A stretch of 64,000 nucleotides of DNA from Dryocosmus kuriphilus (lineage: Eukaryota; Arthropoda; Insecta; Hymenoptera; Cynipidae): positions 106,876,154-106,940,153 of the forward strand of contig CM076189.1 in NCBI GenBank assembly GCA_038277395.1, read 5' to 3'. Positions 1 through 10,036 of this stretch are shown here, one piece after another. Under the pieces are notes generated by a model. It was not told the origin of the DNA. It did no database searches and saw nothing but the letters and a program-made list of their open reading frames with translations. Position 1 is the stretch's first letter. Every line of letters starts with the position of its first letter. The position numbers and the translations under genes were made by a program.

Positions 1-1880
1 ATCGTTCCAATTTCAATAAAAGTTTCAATGAAGGTTTCAACAAATTTTTTTCCATATATAAAGAACTGAGATCACTGAGACTGTCGTACTAAAATGAAAA
101 AAAAAACATCTCGAGTAATACGAAATAATAAAATGCATTACTCAAAAAAATTCCGTAATTTTAATTAGAACTACAATAATTTCTATGAAATAATTCAAAA
201 CTTGTGCCAAAATGTTGAAATTTTATAATTTCTTGAAATATTTGAAATGAATTGGCATTCTTTTTAATCTTTAAAATCTTATAAAATTTTTAAAATCCCT
301 TCGAATTCTTTAAAACTCCTTGACATTGTTGAGAGCACTCAAAACCTTCGAAATCCCTTGAAATTCCATTAAATTTTTGAAACTTTTTGAAACATCTTTA
401 AAAAGCTTTCGAGGAATCTTGAGGACTTTTAACTTCGACTTGTAAAAAAGCTGTTTAATTATCAACTAACAGACATGAATTTTCGGTATAGTGGAGTTGA
501 AACATAGAATATTATTTTTCAACTAAAAACACATGAATTATCAACCGAAGAAAAAGAATTCCAATAAAATGTTTGAACTTCCACCCATCCATGACGATGT
601 TTCGACAAATAAATTTGGTTGGTAAACCTTAAACTAAAAACATGTATTGTCAACTTAGAGTGGAAGCTAAATTAAAAAAAAGATATTAATTTTGAAGGAA
701 AAATGGTTGAATTCGGAACTAAAAAAAATCGCGCGCCGCGCTTCGCGCTAAGTGTGAATCTGCTTTCGCATAAATCGTCTCACCTACTCATTGAGGTGAC
801 AATATAACAAATAACGCATAAATTATAAATAAATATATATTGTTTATTTATATTTATATATTTGAAATAAAATCCATAAGTTAACCTCAGTTGAAAAATT
901 AATAATTAAACACTTGAATAGTTAACTTTAGTAATTTAAGAATTAAATTAAGAAAAAGAGGAAACCGTATATTCAATTTTAACTTCTATTATTAATAATC
1001 CAATATAAAAATAAAAACATTTTATTCTTAATATTAAAGTGAAACTAAAATTTGAATCTTAGTTAATTTTTATAAAAACTTCTAACCGTTTTATTTCTGG
1101 CACCTTTTAAATCTATAATTAAAAGTTACCTTATTTTTTTATAAATTAAATTAATAAACAAAATATAAATCAGACGAGTAAAAAATAATAAAGATATAAA
1201 TATCAAACATACAAGCTAACATAAAAGATTGTCCAAAATACAAGTTAACGAGTTATGAAATTTACAAAATTTATAATAACAAAATTTTTAATTACCGAAA
1301 AATAAAAATCTCGAAATGTACAAAAAAAGAATTTAAGAATATCCAAAATAAAAATTTTCCGAATTATTTAATTTATGAACTATACAATTAATGAATTATA
1401 AAAGTAACGGATTATCAGTTACCCCTAAGTTCTTAAATTTCCGTAGTTTAAAATTACCGAATTAGTAAATTTACGAATTTATCAATAAAATTAGCAAACT
1501 AGAAAATTAACGCATTATATATTTGTCCCCAAATTCTTAATTACACGAAATAAAAAATTTCTGAAATATTTAATTAAATATTAATGAAATCAAATATTTA
1601 TTTTCGGAAATTTATTTTCAGAAACTTTAAACTTCAAAAATTTTTAATTTCCGGAATTTAGAGATTTGGAGAAAATGGCTAATTCGTTAATTCTTTAACT
1701 CATTAACTTCATTATCTAATTCGTGAATTTAATAATTCGGCGAATATAAATTTTGTGAGTTTAAAAAACTTATTGTGTAATAATAATTCTTTAACTTCTT
1801 AATTTGTTAATTATGTAGTTCTTCAATTCAATAAGTCATCAAACTTTCGTACTGTACATTTTTAAATTCAATATGTATAA
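1..1880. other. AT-rich non-coding sequence
   Basis: I see no gene here. The stretch is very A/T-rich and built from diverged short motifs resembling 'ttaccgaattaaaa'. A small GC-rich island (cgcgcgccgcgcttcgcgct, near 730-750) resembles the GCGCGAAGCG-type repeat at 17480-17780. Segments around 1610-1700 recur in diverged form near 2460, 2775 and 5610, so this is an old dispersed repeat rather than unique sequence. Confidence 0.6.
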
Positions 1881-1884
1881 TTAC

Positions 1885-2395
1885 ATTTTTCCTTTTCTTT
1901 TCCCTTATTTTCCTTTCTAACCAACGTACTCTAGCGATTTTCCCCGTCCTCTCTTGGGACGTCCAGCTCTGCATTCTAAATTAAAAGCTACCTTTCTCCC
2001 CTTTCCTTCTTTTTTGTCTGCCCCTTATCCTCTCTAATTTTTGCCATTTTCTCTTTCTTCCGGCACTTTTCTCATAATTCCTCTTTTTAATGACTATCCC
2101 CTCTGTTCCCCTCCCATGTTCCTTTTATCACTACCCACAAACTTTTTCCACTTTGTCTTTTGTCTTATTTATTGCCTTATCCATGTTTGCTCGACTCTAA
2201 CATCTTATCAATTGACTTAACAACAAACTCTAACTTCGCCCCCAACTAGCCCCCCCTACCGGTTCGCCGCTTCACTCATTGCACACTGGGTCCAGTCTCT
2301 AGTTCCCTTCTTCGGGCACGTATTGCCCTCTAGCTGTCTGTTGCCTTTGGTCTTTTCGGCCTGTTACTTTGCCTGCTAGCCTCTAACACTATTGT
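1885..2395 (-). pseudogene. LINE ORF1 fragment, inverted diverged copy
   Basis: Read on the minus strand, this stretch is a degraded homologue of the ORF1 segment at about 3320-3830 on the plus strand. Shared landmarks are the run corresponding to 'gggcacgtattgccctcta' and 'cattgcacactgggtc', in the same order in both. It is C/T-rich on the plus strand because ORF1 is purine-rich. No open frame of useful length survives. The two copies face each other across about 900 bp of AT-rich repeats. Confidence 0.6.
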
Positions 2396-3319
2396 ATATT
2401 TAATTATGATTATCCGCTTGTTAAATACTTTTTATCCTTCGCATTTTTATACAGAAAGTTTTCAATTTCAGAAACTTTAAGTTTCGGAAATTTCTAATTT
2501 CGTAAACTTTTTCTCAGAATTCGGAGGAAATGATTTATTCGTTAATTTTCTAACTCGCTAATCGTAAGTTTAATGAACAGGAAAATTTTATTTTTCAATA
2601 AATATAAGCTTGTCGTCCTACATTTCGTAAATATTTTAATTTGAAAATTTGGCAATTTTATTCTATGTTGATTTTTACATTCGGTACTTATTTTTTTTGT
2701 TATTTTTCATCAGTCTCTGAATAAAATTTATCATTGATTATTAAATAATTAAAAAGTTATTTTAAGCAATTGTCATTTCAGAAACTTTAAGTTTCAGCAA
2801 TTCGTTCGTAAGTTTAGAAACTCGGCAAACTTTAAATTCGGATACTTTTAAATTCGTTACTTCTTATATTTGGGGGTTTTCATTTTTCGATAATGCAAGC
2901 TTATTTTACATCTCGTAGACCTTAAAATTCTTTGTTTTGCACTATCGAGAACCCTTTTTTTCGATTTCTATATTCCCGATTTATTTTTTCGTTAGTTTGT
3001 CGCGGAAGGTGGAAGAAGAAGGAAAAAGTGAGAAAAAGTGGTGCACGCTGAAGAGTGAGGTTAGGTTTGAAGTTAGTTAGTTAGTTATTTAGTTAGTTAG
3101 TTTGGTGGTCAGAGAGTAGGGTAGTAAAGTTGTACGAGACTGAGGAGACAGATGGTGAAGTAAGGTCTGGTTATTGATAATTACTACTGTCTTTTTGTGT
3201 GGAAATAGTGCGAAGGATGAAGGACGGGTGAGGGGAGCGTGGGGAGCGGAGCGAGGGATTAATAAGCGGCGCTGGAGACGAGTGGGTAAGGTAGGAGAGT
3301 AGCAGGCCACAGGTTAACA

Positions 3320-4500
3320 GACCGATTACGAGGAGACCAATGCAACGGAATGCTAGAGGGCAATACGTGCCCGAAGAAGAGAATTAGAGCCTGAGACCCA
3401 GTGTGCAATGAATGATGTGGCGAGCCGGGCAGGCGGGACTAGTGGGGGCGACGCAGAGAGGTTAGAGTTTGGAAAATCAATTGGTAAGGTGTTGGAGTCA
3501 AGTATGACCATGGATAAGGCATTAGATAAGACAAAAGACGCAATGGAAAATGTGTTCCGAGAGTTAGAGAAGGTAGTGAGCAGAGGCTTAGCGAAAGAGA
3601 AGGAACATGGGAGGGGAACAGAGGGGATAGTCATAAAGATAAAAGAGAAATGGGAGAAATAGGAAAAGTGCTGGAAGAAACGGAAAGGAAAATTGTGGCA
3701 AAAGTTAGAGAGGATGGAGGAGGGACAGAGAAAAAGCAGGAAGAGGGGAGAAATGTAATAAGTCAGTTAGAAGAGAGGGTACGTAACTTAGAATGCAGAG
3801 CTGAACGTCAAGAGAATCGCGAGGAAATAGGTAGAAGGGGCGGGGAAGAGGGAGATGTAAATTTGAGAGAGGAGAATGAGAGAATGAAAAGTATAGTAAG
3901 TGGGTTACAAAGGAAAATGGAGGTGTTTGAAAGGGAAAAGAAAGGAGAAATGTTGTTATAAAATGATTGCAAGTAGAAAGCGAAACGGGAAAGAAGGAGG
4001 TAAAGAAAATTTTGAGGGACACAGGAGCAAATGTCAGGGTGCAGGAAATAAAGGGGTTGCGCAACGAAGTAGGCGGAAAAGCGAGGATGTACGTAGTCAA
4101 GCTGGGAAGTGAAGTGGAGAGAGAGACGTGAGGTATTAAGGACGAAGAGAGAGAGGAGCAGAAAATAGGTGAACTGTCTCAAGGTCGAAGGGGAGCAGAC
4201 GAGAGTAAGAACAGAGTTGAATCTCTGCGGTTTGCGAACGACATAAGAGGAAGAATGTGGGGTGAAGGGAAAGAGAGTGCGAAAAAGGGATTAAAGTTGT
4301 GTTTTGGAATGTGCTAGGGATGGATGAAGAAATTGGAAAGGCTGAGAGAAAGAGCAGGTCATACTGGGTAGAGAAGAGCTAAAATGATTCGTATAATGGC
4401 AAAAGAATAGTCAGTATAGTCGCGGATTAATATACCATCAATAGAATGGAAAGGGCGAGAGGAAACGGAAGCCCAAGGTCTTGAGCGGCAGTGCTCAGAT
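3320..4500 (+). pseudogene. non-LTR retrotransposon ORF1 remnant (coiled coil) with the start of the endonuclease
   Basis: Two overlapping frames (3408-3662 and 3650-3961) encode Glu/Lys/Arg-rich sequence with coiled-coil character, including RELEKV and QLEERVRNLECRAERQENRE. Further frames up to about 4380 continue purine-rich coding-like sequence and reach KLCFGNVLGM, which resembles the opening of an APE-type endonuclease (xVxFWNVxG). This layout matches ORF1 plus ORF2 start of LINEs common in ants and other Hymenoptera (family knowledge). The rest of ORF2, including the reverse transcriptase, is missing. Frameshifts after 3661 and 3961 make it non-functional. The same ORF1 occurs inverted at 1885-2395. 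Confidence 0.6.
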
Positions 4501-4549
4501 TTCGATTAGAGATTAAGAAGTTATGTACATATAGGATAAGGTAGGAATA

Positions 4550-5505
4550 CGAGGGCCTACCCAAAAGAAACCGAACTACTTTTGTACAAAGTTATTATTT
4601 TGATTTTTCTACAAAAAACATTTAATCTCCTTCAAAGTACTCTCCATTGGAGACAATACACTTATCTAATCTTTTATTCCATTGTTCGAAACATTTTTTA
4701 GATTCCTCTTTTGTAATGCTTGACAGCGCCTCCGTCGTTTTTTTTCCTTCACTTCAGCTACGTCCGCAAAACGCTTTCCTTTCATGTCCCTTTTCATTCG
4801 GGGGAATAAAAAAAAGTTACAGGGGGCTAAATCGGGTGAATAGGGTGGGTGAGGAACAGTGGCCATGCTATTTTTGGTCAAAAATCGGCGCACAGAAAGA
4901 GCTGTGTGAGCAGGGGCGTTGTCGTGGTGGAAAAAACCAGTCCCCCGACTGCCACAAATCAGGCCTTTTCCGTCGTAAACTGTTGCGCAATCTTTTCAAG
5001 ACTTCCAGGTAAAATGCCTGATTAACTTCTTCGATGGTCCTTCGTCGATCTTCCAGGATGATTTCACGAATTTTTTCAACATTTTCGTCGGTTCGGGCCG
5101 TCGAAGGACGTCCAGAGCGAGGTTGTTGATCGTCAATTGACATTTCCCCACCTTTAAAACGAGAAAACCACTCGAACACTTGAGTTTTTCCCATAGCATC
5201 ATCCTTGTAGGCCGTTTTTTTAACATTTGAAGAGTTTCTGTGCCCGTTTTCCCGAGCAGGAAGCAAAGCCTCACGTTGGCACGCTGATCACGAAAATCAA
5301 CCATCACAAAAAACGACGAGCGCGCAAAGCAACAGTCACAAAAAAACTTTTAATTACACACACCAAATGCAACCTTACACAGTGATAGCAGTTGGCATAC
5401 TAACTGGTGAAAAGTGCCTCTACACGCACCTACCGGCAAAAACCCGGTACTACAACAACTCCGGTCCCCACAACATCAGTTCGGTTTCTTTTGGGTAGGC
5501 CCTCG
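4550..5505 (-). mobile_element. mariner copy 1, internally deleted (SETMAR-like)
   Basis: The 956-bp element has perfect-looking terminal inverted repeats starting CGAGGGCCTACCCAAAAGAA and is flanked by TA target duplications at 4548-4549 and 5506-5507. It inserted into the LINE remnant: sequence resembling a LINE 3' end resumes at 5508. Compared with full-length copy 3 (43089-44400), it lacks about 381 bp from the middle of the transposase gene. Copy 2 (34242-35182) has the same deletion. Confidence 0.93.
4666..5307 (-). pseudogene. mariner transposase, deleted and frameshifted
   Basis: The start is the Met of MVDFRDQRANVR near 5304-5307. The N-terminal helix-turn-helix half runs to RRRTIEEV and is then joined directly to NQAFYLEVLKRLR, losing the first catalytic Asp region. 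Extra bases shift the frame after LLGKTGTETLQMLK, at SIDDQQPRSG, and near the HHDN motif, where a six-A run replaces the five A of copy 2. The C-terminal piece retains PPYSPDLAPC, which carries the third Asp of the DD34D triad. Mariner transposases cut and paste DNA at TA sites; this copy cannot do so itself, but its intact ends could be mobilised in trans. Confidence 0.85.
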
Positions 5506-5507
5506 TA

Positions 5508-5605
5508 AGTATTTGTAAAATCTGCGCTGGATGTAAAGATGCGATGGTTATGTAAAGCCTCTCAAACCCGTAAAAGCGAGAGAGTATAAGCAAATAAACG
5601 AATAT
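5508..5605 (+). mobile_element. probable LINE 3' end downstream of mariner 1
   Basis: The segment resumes the element interrupted by mariner copy 1 and ends in a short reiterated tail resembling aataaacg. It carries no coding sequence. The assignment rests on its position and tail, so it is tentative. Confidence 0.4.
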
Positions 5606-5753
5606 TTTACGAATTACACAAGCTTTAAATTTCGGCGATCTTAAATTTCTGGAACTGAACAGTTTGGAGGAAATTTCTAGTTCATTAATTTTCTGAATTG
5701 ATAACTTTATTATATAATTCGTAATTCTAATATGTCGCCAATTTTAAATTTCT

Positions 5754-5932
5754 TTAATTTTGTAATTGGTTGATTTGTATTTTTGACATTTTTAAATTTT
5801 GGGAACTTGAAGGATTTCGGGTATACGACGATAAATTATATGGTTTTAAAATACCTTGAAGAACAGCTATTCTATCTGCGTCTACTTTATACATATTCAT
5901 ATCTTGATCGTATAACGTCAAATTGATTAATC
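5754..5932 (-). CDS. micro-exon gene: exon (78 nt, or terminal exon to the TAA)
   Basis: On the minus strand a good acceptor (ATTTTTACAG) ends at 5933. The exon body 5855-5932 is 78 nt: two bases completing a codon, 25 codons beginning LINLTLYDQDMNMYKVDADR, and one base before a possible donor G|GTATTT. If that donor is not used, the same frame stays open for 32 more codons to TAA at 5754-5756, so this could be the last coding exon. The phase (1) is the same as in all the other exons of this set. I recognise no domain, and there is no cysteine. Confidence 0.5.
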
Positions 5933-6004
5933 CTGTAAAAATGAATATAGTGACATTTTATTTATGATTTTTTTCTTTCATTATTCCCAAATGTGATTTC
6001 GTAC

Positions 6005-6028
6005 CAGGTAATAAAACTTTAGCTGATT
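6005..6028 (-). CDS. micro-exon gene: 24-nt micro-exon (candidate)
   Basis: Minus strand: acceptor CATTTTAAG, 24 coding nt, donor CCTG|GTACGA. The encoded segment is SAKVLLPG with split codons at both ends, again symmetric phase 1. Both splice sites are weaker than those of neighbouring exons, and at this size chance is a serious possibility. It resembles the SAD... start of the exon at 45923-45979. Confidence 0.3.
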
Positions 6029-6105
6029 CTTAAAATGGCATTTTGAAACAAGAAAAAGTTAATAAAAAATTGTATTAGAGTATCGGATTTGAGAGATTCT
6101 TTCAA

Positions 6106-6357
6106 ATGACAAAGAAAGCTTTGCAATCGATTAAGGAAAACGATATCTGGAACCTTTTGAGGGCCAAAGTCAACGATTTTTCCCAAAGTGCAAATACCGA
6201 AAAATTGAAATTTGCCGACAGATTCGATAACAACGCAGAAGATTTTCCGGGTCTTTCCAGACCGCTCGAGCTGGGCCCTGACTTTTTGATAATCGTTTTT
6301 CGAAATTTAAATTTTTTAAGATACTGCTTTGTTGGAAATCACTCTAAAATCTATTAA
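6106..6357 (+). CDS. hypothetical ORF, 83 aa
   Basis: A plus-strand frame starts MTKKALQSIKENDIWNLLRA and ends in TAA. Its first two thirds are less A/T-rich than the surroundings and look coding-like (LLRAKVNDF, KLKFADRF, PLELGPDF), while the last part looks random. A possible acceptor (attgtattag) lies just upstream, so it could be an exon. A minus-strand frame across the same bases is also open. It lies between two minus-strand candidate exons. No family recognised. Confidence 0.25.
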   Translation: MTKKALQSIKENDIWNLLRAKVNDFSQSANTEKLKFADRFDNNAEDFPGLSRPLELGPDFLIIVFRNLNFLRYCFVGNHSKIY

Positions 6358-6632
6358 TATCCATGTGGAGAAAAAGTGATTTTGGCCTTCAAAATTTCCA
6401 TAGTCGTTTTTCTGAACCGATTTCAAGTAATTTTTAACATTGAACAATTTCAGGACCCGATTTCTGAAATAAATTTATAATTTTTATTTAAATTTGAGAA
6501 TAAAGATAAGGATTATATTCTATTGTAAGATAGATACACCATGAAAGACTCCATAATTAGGAAAAAAGCAAGGGTTTTAGGCAGAGAATTTACTATTTAT
6601 TTTAGTATGAACTATAAATAATTTTTAATTAC

Positions 6633-6731
6633 CGGAAAAACGAGATCTAGAAGGAATGTGAACTACTTTATTATTTTCGTCTAATGTATAAGGATGTTCT
6701 TTTTCATCCCGAAAGATTCGATCATTTGGTT
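6633..6731 (-). CDS. micro-exon gene: 99-nt exon
   Basis: Minus strand: strong acceptor TTTCTTCTTACAG, then 99 nt, then donor TCCG|GTAATT. After two split-codon bases come 32 codons beginning PNDRIFRDEKEHPYTLDENN and ending HIPSRSRFS, then one base of a Gly codon: symmetric phase 1. This is the longest exon of the set, charged and hydrophilic, without cysteine. The intron upstream of it (6732-6984) is a repeat of the introns at 7027-7271 and 7314-7568. Confidence 0.55.
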
Positions 6732-6984
6732 CTGTAAGAAGAAACATAAGAAATTTTCAGTGAAGCTAATTGCACTTTCGAATCAGTTAATAAAATAATA
6801 CTCGTTCTTAAAACGTATATTTGCTTTCAATTATTTTCTTGTATATTAAATTTTTATGTGTTCTTCTCATGCCATACTGATTTCATTTGGAACCTTTTGA
6901 TTTCTTTTAAGTTCCTTGTAATACTTGAAATCGCTTAAAATCTTTGAATCTTTTAGATTATATTCTGAATAATTTTTCAATTAC

Positions 6985-7026
6985 CCCTGCCATGTCTTGA
7001 CGAAGTCCTCTTTAACAGTGTTGGTG
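6985..7026 (-). CDS. micro-exon gene: 42-nt exon
   Basis: Minus strand: acceptor TTTCTTCTTACAG, 42 nt, donor AGGG|GTAATT. Phase 1 at both ends. It encodes PTLLKRTSSRHGR with a split Gly codon at the end. The peptide is strongly basic. The exon has the same length and frame as its neighbour at 7272-7313, but almost no amino-acid identity remains. A decayed relative of its sequence (gacttcgtcagga) is visible near 45806-45825. Confidence 0.5.
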
Positions 7027-7271
7027 CTGTAAGAAGAAATATAAGAAATTTTCAGTGAAGGTAATTGCACTTTCCAACCAGTTAATAGAAGCCCCACATT
7101 TTCGTAAAATGTATGCTTGCTTTCAATAATTTTGAATTTATATTAAATTTATTTTAATCCTTTTCAATACCACATTGAATTCAAATTATTTCATTTCAAT
7201 TCTTGGAGTGTTTGAGATCGCTTAAAATCTTTGAATCTTTTAGATAATATTCTGAATAATTTTTCAATTAC

Positions 7272-7313
7272 CCATTCTACGAAATGATGGAGGGTTGCTT
7301 AACACAGTTGTGG
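7272..7313 (-). CDS. micro-exon gene: 42-nt exon
   Basis: Minus strand: acceptor TTTCTTCTTACAG, 42 nt, donor ATGG|GTAATT. Phase 1 at both ends. It encodes TTVLSNPPSFRRM plus a split Gly codon. In the other two frames the exon contains a stop or breaks the phase pattern. Flanking introns are near-copies of those around the exon at 6985-7026. Confidence 0.5.
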
Positions 7314-7568
7314 CTGTAAGAAGAAATATAAGAAGTTTTCAGCAAAGCTATTTGCAATCACCAACAGGTTAATTAAAGCACCACATGTTTGTAAAACATA
7401 TGTTTGCTTTCAATTATTTTCGGCTTATACTAGATTCGTGTTGAATCCTTTTGAATCCTTATTGCAGTAAAATCAGTTCCTTTGAATGCTTTTTAAATTT
7501 CTTGAAATGCTTCAAATATCTCTATATCTTTGAATCTTAAATTATTTTCTAAATAATTTTTCAATTAC

Positions 7569-7655
7569 CTTCAGGAACTCTTGGTGCACTCCAGTTTATT
7601 GGCGTTATTGAATAAGGTCGTTTTCTACCGTCCCCATCATTTTTAGCAGTTGGTG
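7569..7655 (-). CDS. micro-exon gene: 87-nt exon
   Basis: Minus strand: acceptor CTTTTTATAG (weaker, TAG), 87 nt, donor GAAG|GTAATT. After two split bases come 28 codons beginning PTAKNDGDGRKRPYSI and ending NWSAPRVPE, then one base of Gly. The peptide is proline-rich and basic, again cysteine-free and symmetric phase 1. The start PT matches the exon at 6985-7026, consistent with duplication. No family recognised; a short Pro/Arg-rich secreted peptide is one possibility. Confidence 0.5.
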
Positions 7656-7899
7656 CTATAAAAAGAATTATAAGAAATTTTCATTTAAGCCGATTGCTCT
7701 GCTCAAACTGCTCATAAAGGTAACACTAGTTGTTAAAACCTATCTTTGATTTCAAATATTTTCAATTCATATTAAACTCATTTTGAACTCTCTTCAATCC
7801 ATATTAAATTCATTTGAATTATTTTGAATTCTTTTAAATACTTTGGAGTACTTTTATGTTCGGTCTAAATCGTTTGAACGCCTTTAAATCCTCTCAATA

Positions 7900-10030
7900 T
7901 TCCACGAATTAAGCGAAATAGAGGAAATGGAGAAAAAATTGAAGAATTTTAAGGAATTTCAAGGAATTTCAAAATCTTTCAGGATTTAGCCGGTTTCCAA
8001 GAAATTCAAGGAATTAAAAAAAATTTGCAAAATTTCAAGTAATTTGAAGAATTTAGAAGAATTTCAATTACGAAACTCGCATAATTTAAAGATTGTTCAA
8101 GGAGTTTAAAAGAATTCGAAGATTTTTAAGGAACGTCAAGGAGCTTGAAAAATTTAAAGGAATTTAAAGAATTTCAAGGAATTTCATAAACATTGAGGAT
8201 GATAAATTAAAAAAAAAATTTGATGAATTTCAAGGAATTTCGCTTAATTCAACTATTTTCAAGAATAGTAAATAATACAAAAAGTTCCCAACACGTTTCA
8301 AAGAATTTAAAAGAGCTCGAAGAATTTTAAATAATTTCAAAATATTTCAAAACATTTTGAGGAATTGGAGTAGCTTTAAGGAATTTCACTGGATTTAAAG
8401 CAATTGAGTATTTTCAAGAATTTTCAAAACAATTAAAGAAATTCGACAAATTTCGAGGATAATAAAAGGAATACGAAGCTTTTGAGGACTTCCAAGAGAG
8501 TTCAAGGATTTGTAAGGAGTTTGGGGAATTTTAAGTTGTCTGAGGAATTCCACGGAATTTAAAAACATTCGAGGAAATTTAATGTGACCGAGTAATTTCA
8601 AGAAATTTTAATGAATTTTAATGATTTTAAAGGAATTTAAAAGAATTTGAAGTGTTTTAAGGTATCTGTGGAGTTTTGAGCAATTTGACAAATCTCAGGC
8701 AATATAAAGAATTTCAAGAGAATTTCAATTAAAGCGCAGAATTTCCAGAATGTTCAAGAAATTAAAGATAATTCAAACAATTTTAAGGACTTTCAAGGGA
8801 TTTAAAGGATTTTGCTAAATTTATCTCAGTTTCAAATATATAATTATTTCAAAGAATTTGAATACTTTTTAAGGTATTAAAAACAAGTTGAAGAATTTTA
8901 AGGAATTTGAAGCAATTTTAGGAGTTCGAAAATCTTTAAAGGGTCTCACTAAATTCAAGGCAATTAAATAATTCGAAGAATTTTCAAGCAATTAAGAGGA
9001 GCTTCATTTAAATCAAGGTAATTAAATATTTTTCATGTAATTTAAAAGGAATCGAAGAATTTTAAGAAACTTCAAGGAATTTAAATTATTTGAAGGAGTT
9101 TCAAATATTTCAAATAATTTCAAGATTTTTCAACGAATTATAAAAAACGCGAAGAATTTTAAGGAATTTAAAAGTATTTTAAGAGATTTTTGGAATTTGA
9201 AGCGTTTTAAGTAACTTGAGGAGTACCATGGAATTTGAAAGAGTTCAAGGAACCTAAAAGTATTCGAATAATTTTGAGAAATATCGAGAAATTTCAATGA
9301 TGTTTTTCAAAGAATTCGAACTAAAGGAAATGGAGAATTTTTAAGGAAATTGAGAGTTGAAAGCAATTTTAGGGAATCTAAAGTGTTTTAAAGAATTTTC
9401 TGTATTCCAAGAGCTTTGAAAAATTTCAAGGGATTTAAAGAATTTGAAGGAATTGAAATAAACTTCACTGAATTTAAATTAATTCAAAGAGTTTCATGGA
9501 ACTTCAAGGAATTCAAATAATTTAAAGGAATTCCAATCAATTCAATGCAATTAAGTATTTCCAAGGATTTTCAATAAATTTACAGGAATTCGAAAAATTT
9601 CGGGTAAATACAATGAATTCAAAGCTTTTTGAGGAAATACGAAGAATTCGAGGAATTGATAAGAATTTCAGGAGTTTTAAGTTAATTGTGGAGGAGTTCC
9701 AAGCAATTTAAAGGAATTTGAAGGATTCAACAAATTTGAATATTCGAGGAAATGAAGTGCATCCGTGGGATTTCATAAAATTCCAGGAATTCAAATGAAT
9801 GCAATGGATTCATGAAATTTCATATAATTCATGAAATTTCGGGGAATTTTGGGATTATAAAGAATCTTGCATCTATTAAGGATATTAAAATAGTATGCGA
9901 AGAATTCCTTGAAAATTCTCGAATTTATTGGAATGTCTTGGTATTCCTAAAATTTCTTGGACTTTCTCGAATTATTTTGAATTTTTCGAATTTCTTGGCA
10001 TTTTTGGAATTTCTTGGAATTTTTGAAAGG
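7900..10030. repeat. degenerate low-complexity repeat, gaatttcaaggaatttaaa type
   Basis: About 2.1 kb consist almost wholly of variants of gaatttcaaggaatttaaa, at spacings of roughly 15-25 bp without a fixed period. Weaker versions occur inside the introns of the micro-exon cluster and, in reverse-complement form, at 44800-45390 and 240-420. It may be an expanded intron of the same gene. Open frames inside it (for example 8395-8601 and 9812-10036) are compositional. Confidence 0.7.
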
Positions 10031-10036
10031 TATTAA

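Larger units (their letters stand above)
6732..7568 (-). repeat. tandem exon+intron duplication, about 290-bp unit, three introns
   Basis: Three successive introns (6732-6984, 7027-7271, 7314-7568) are recognisably the same sequence. Each begins, on the plus strand, with gtaagaagaaa.ataagaa and continues through ttttcag.gaagctaattgca and a cluster like cttgaaat.gcttaaaatctttgaatc. Each ends in aatttttcaattac. The short exons between them are much more divergent than the introns. This indicates unit-by-unit duplication of exon plus intron with rapid change in the coding part. Confidence 0.75.

Noticed and set aside
3705..4182. Minus-strand frames of 124-131 codons over the LINE ORF1
   Set aside because: Antisense shadows of purine-rich ORF1 sequence, giving Leu/Phe/Ser-rich products without motifs.
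8395..10036. Short frames inside the gaatttcaaggaatttaaa repeats
   Set aside because: Composition alone keeps them open; peptides are Leu/Ile/Phe-rich and vary with the repeat.
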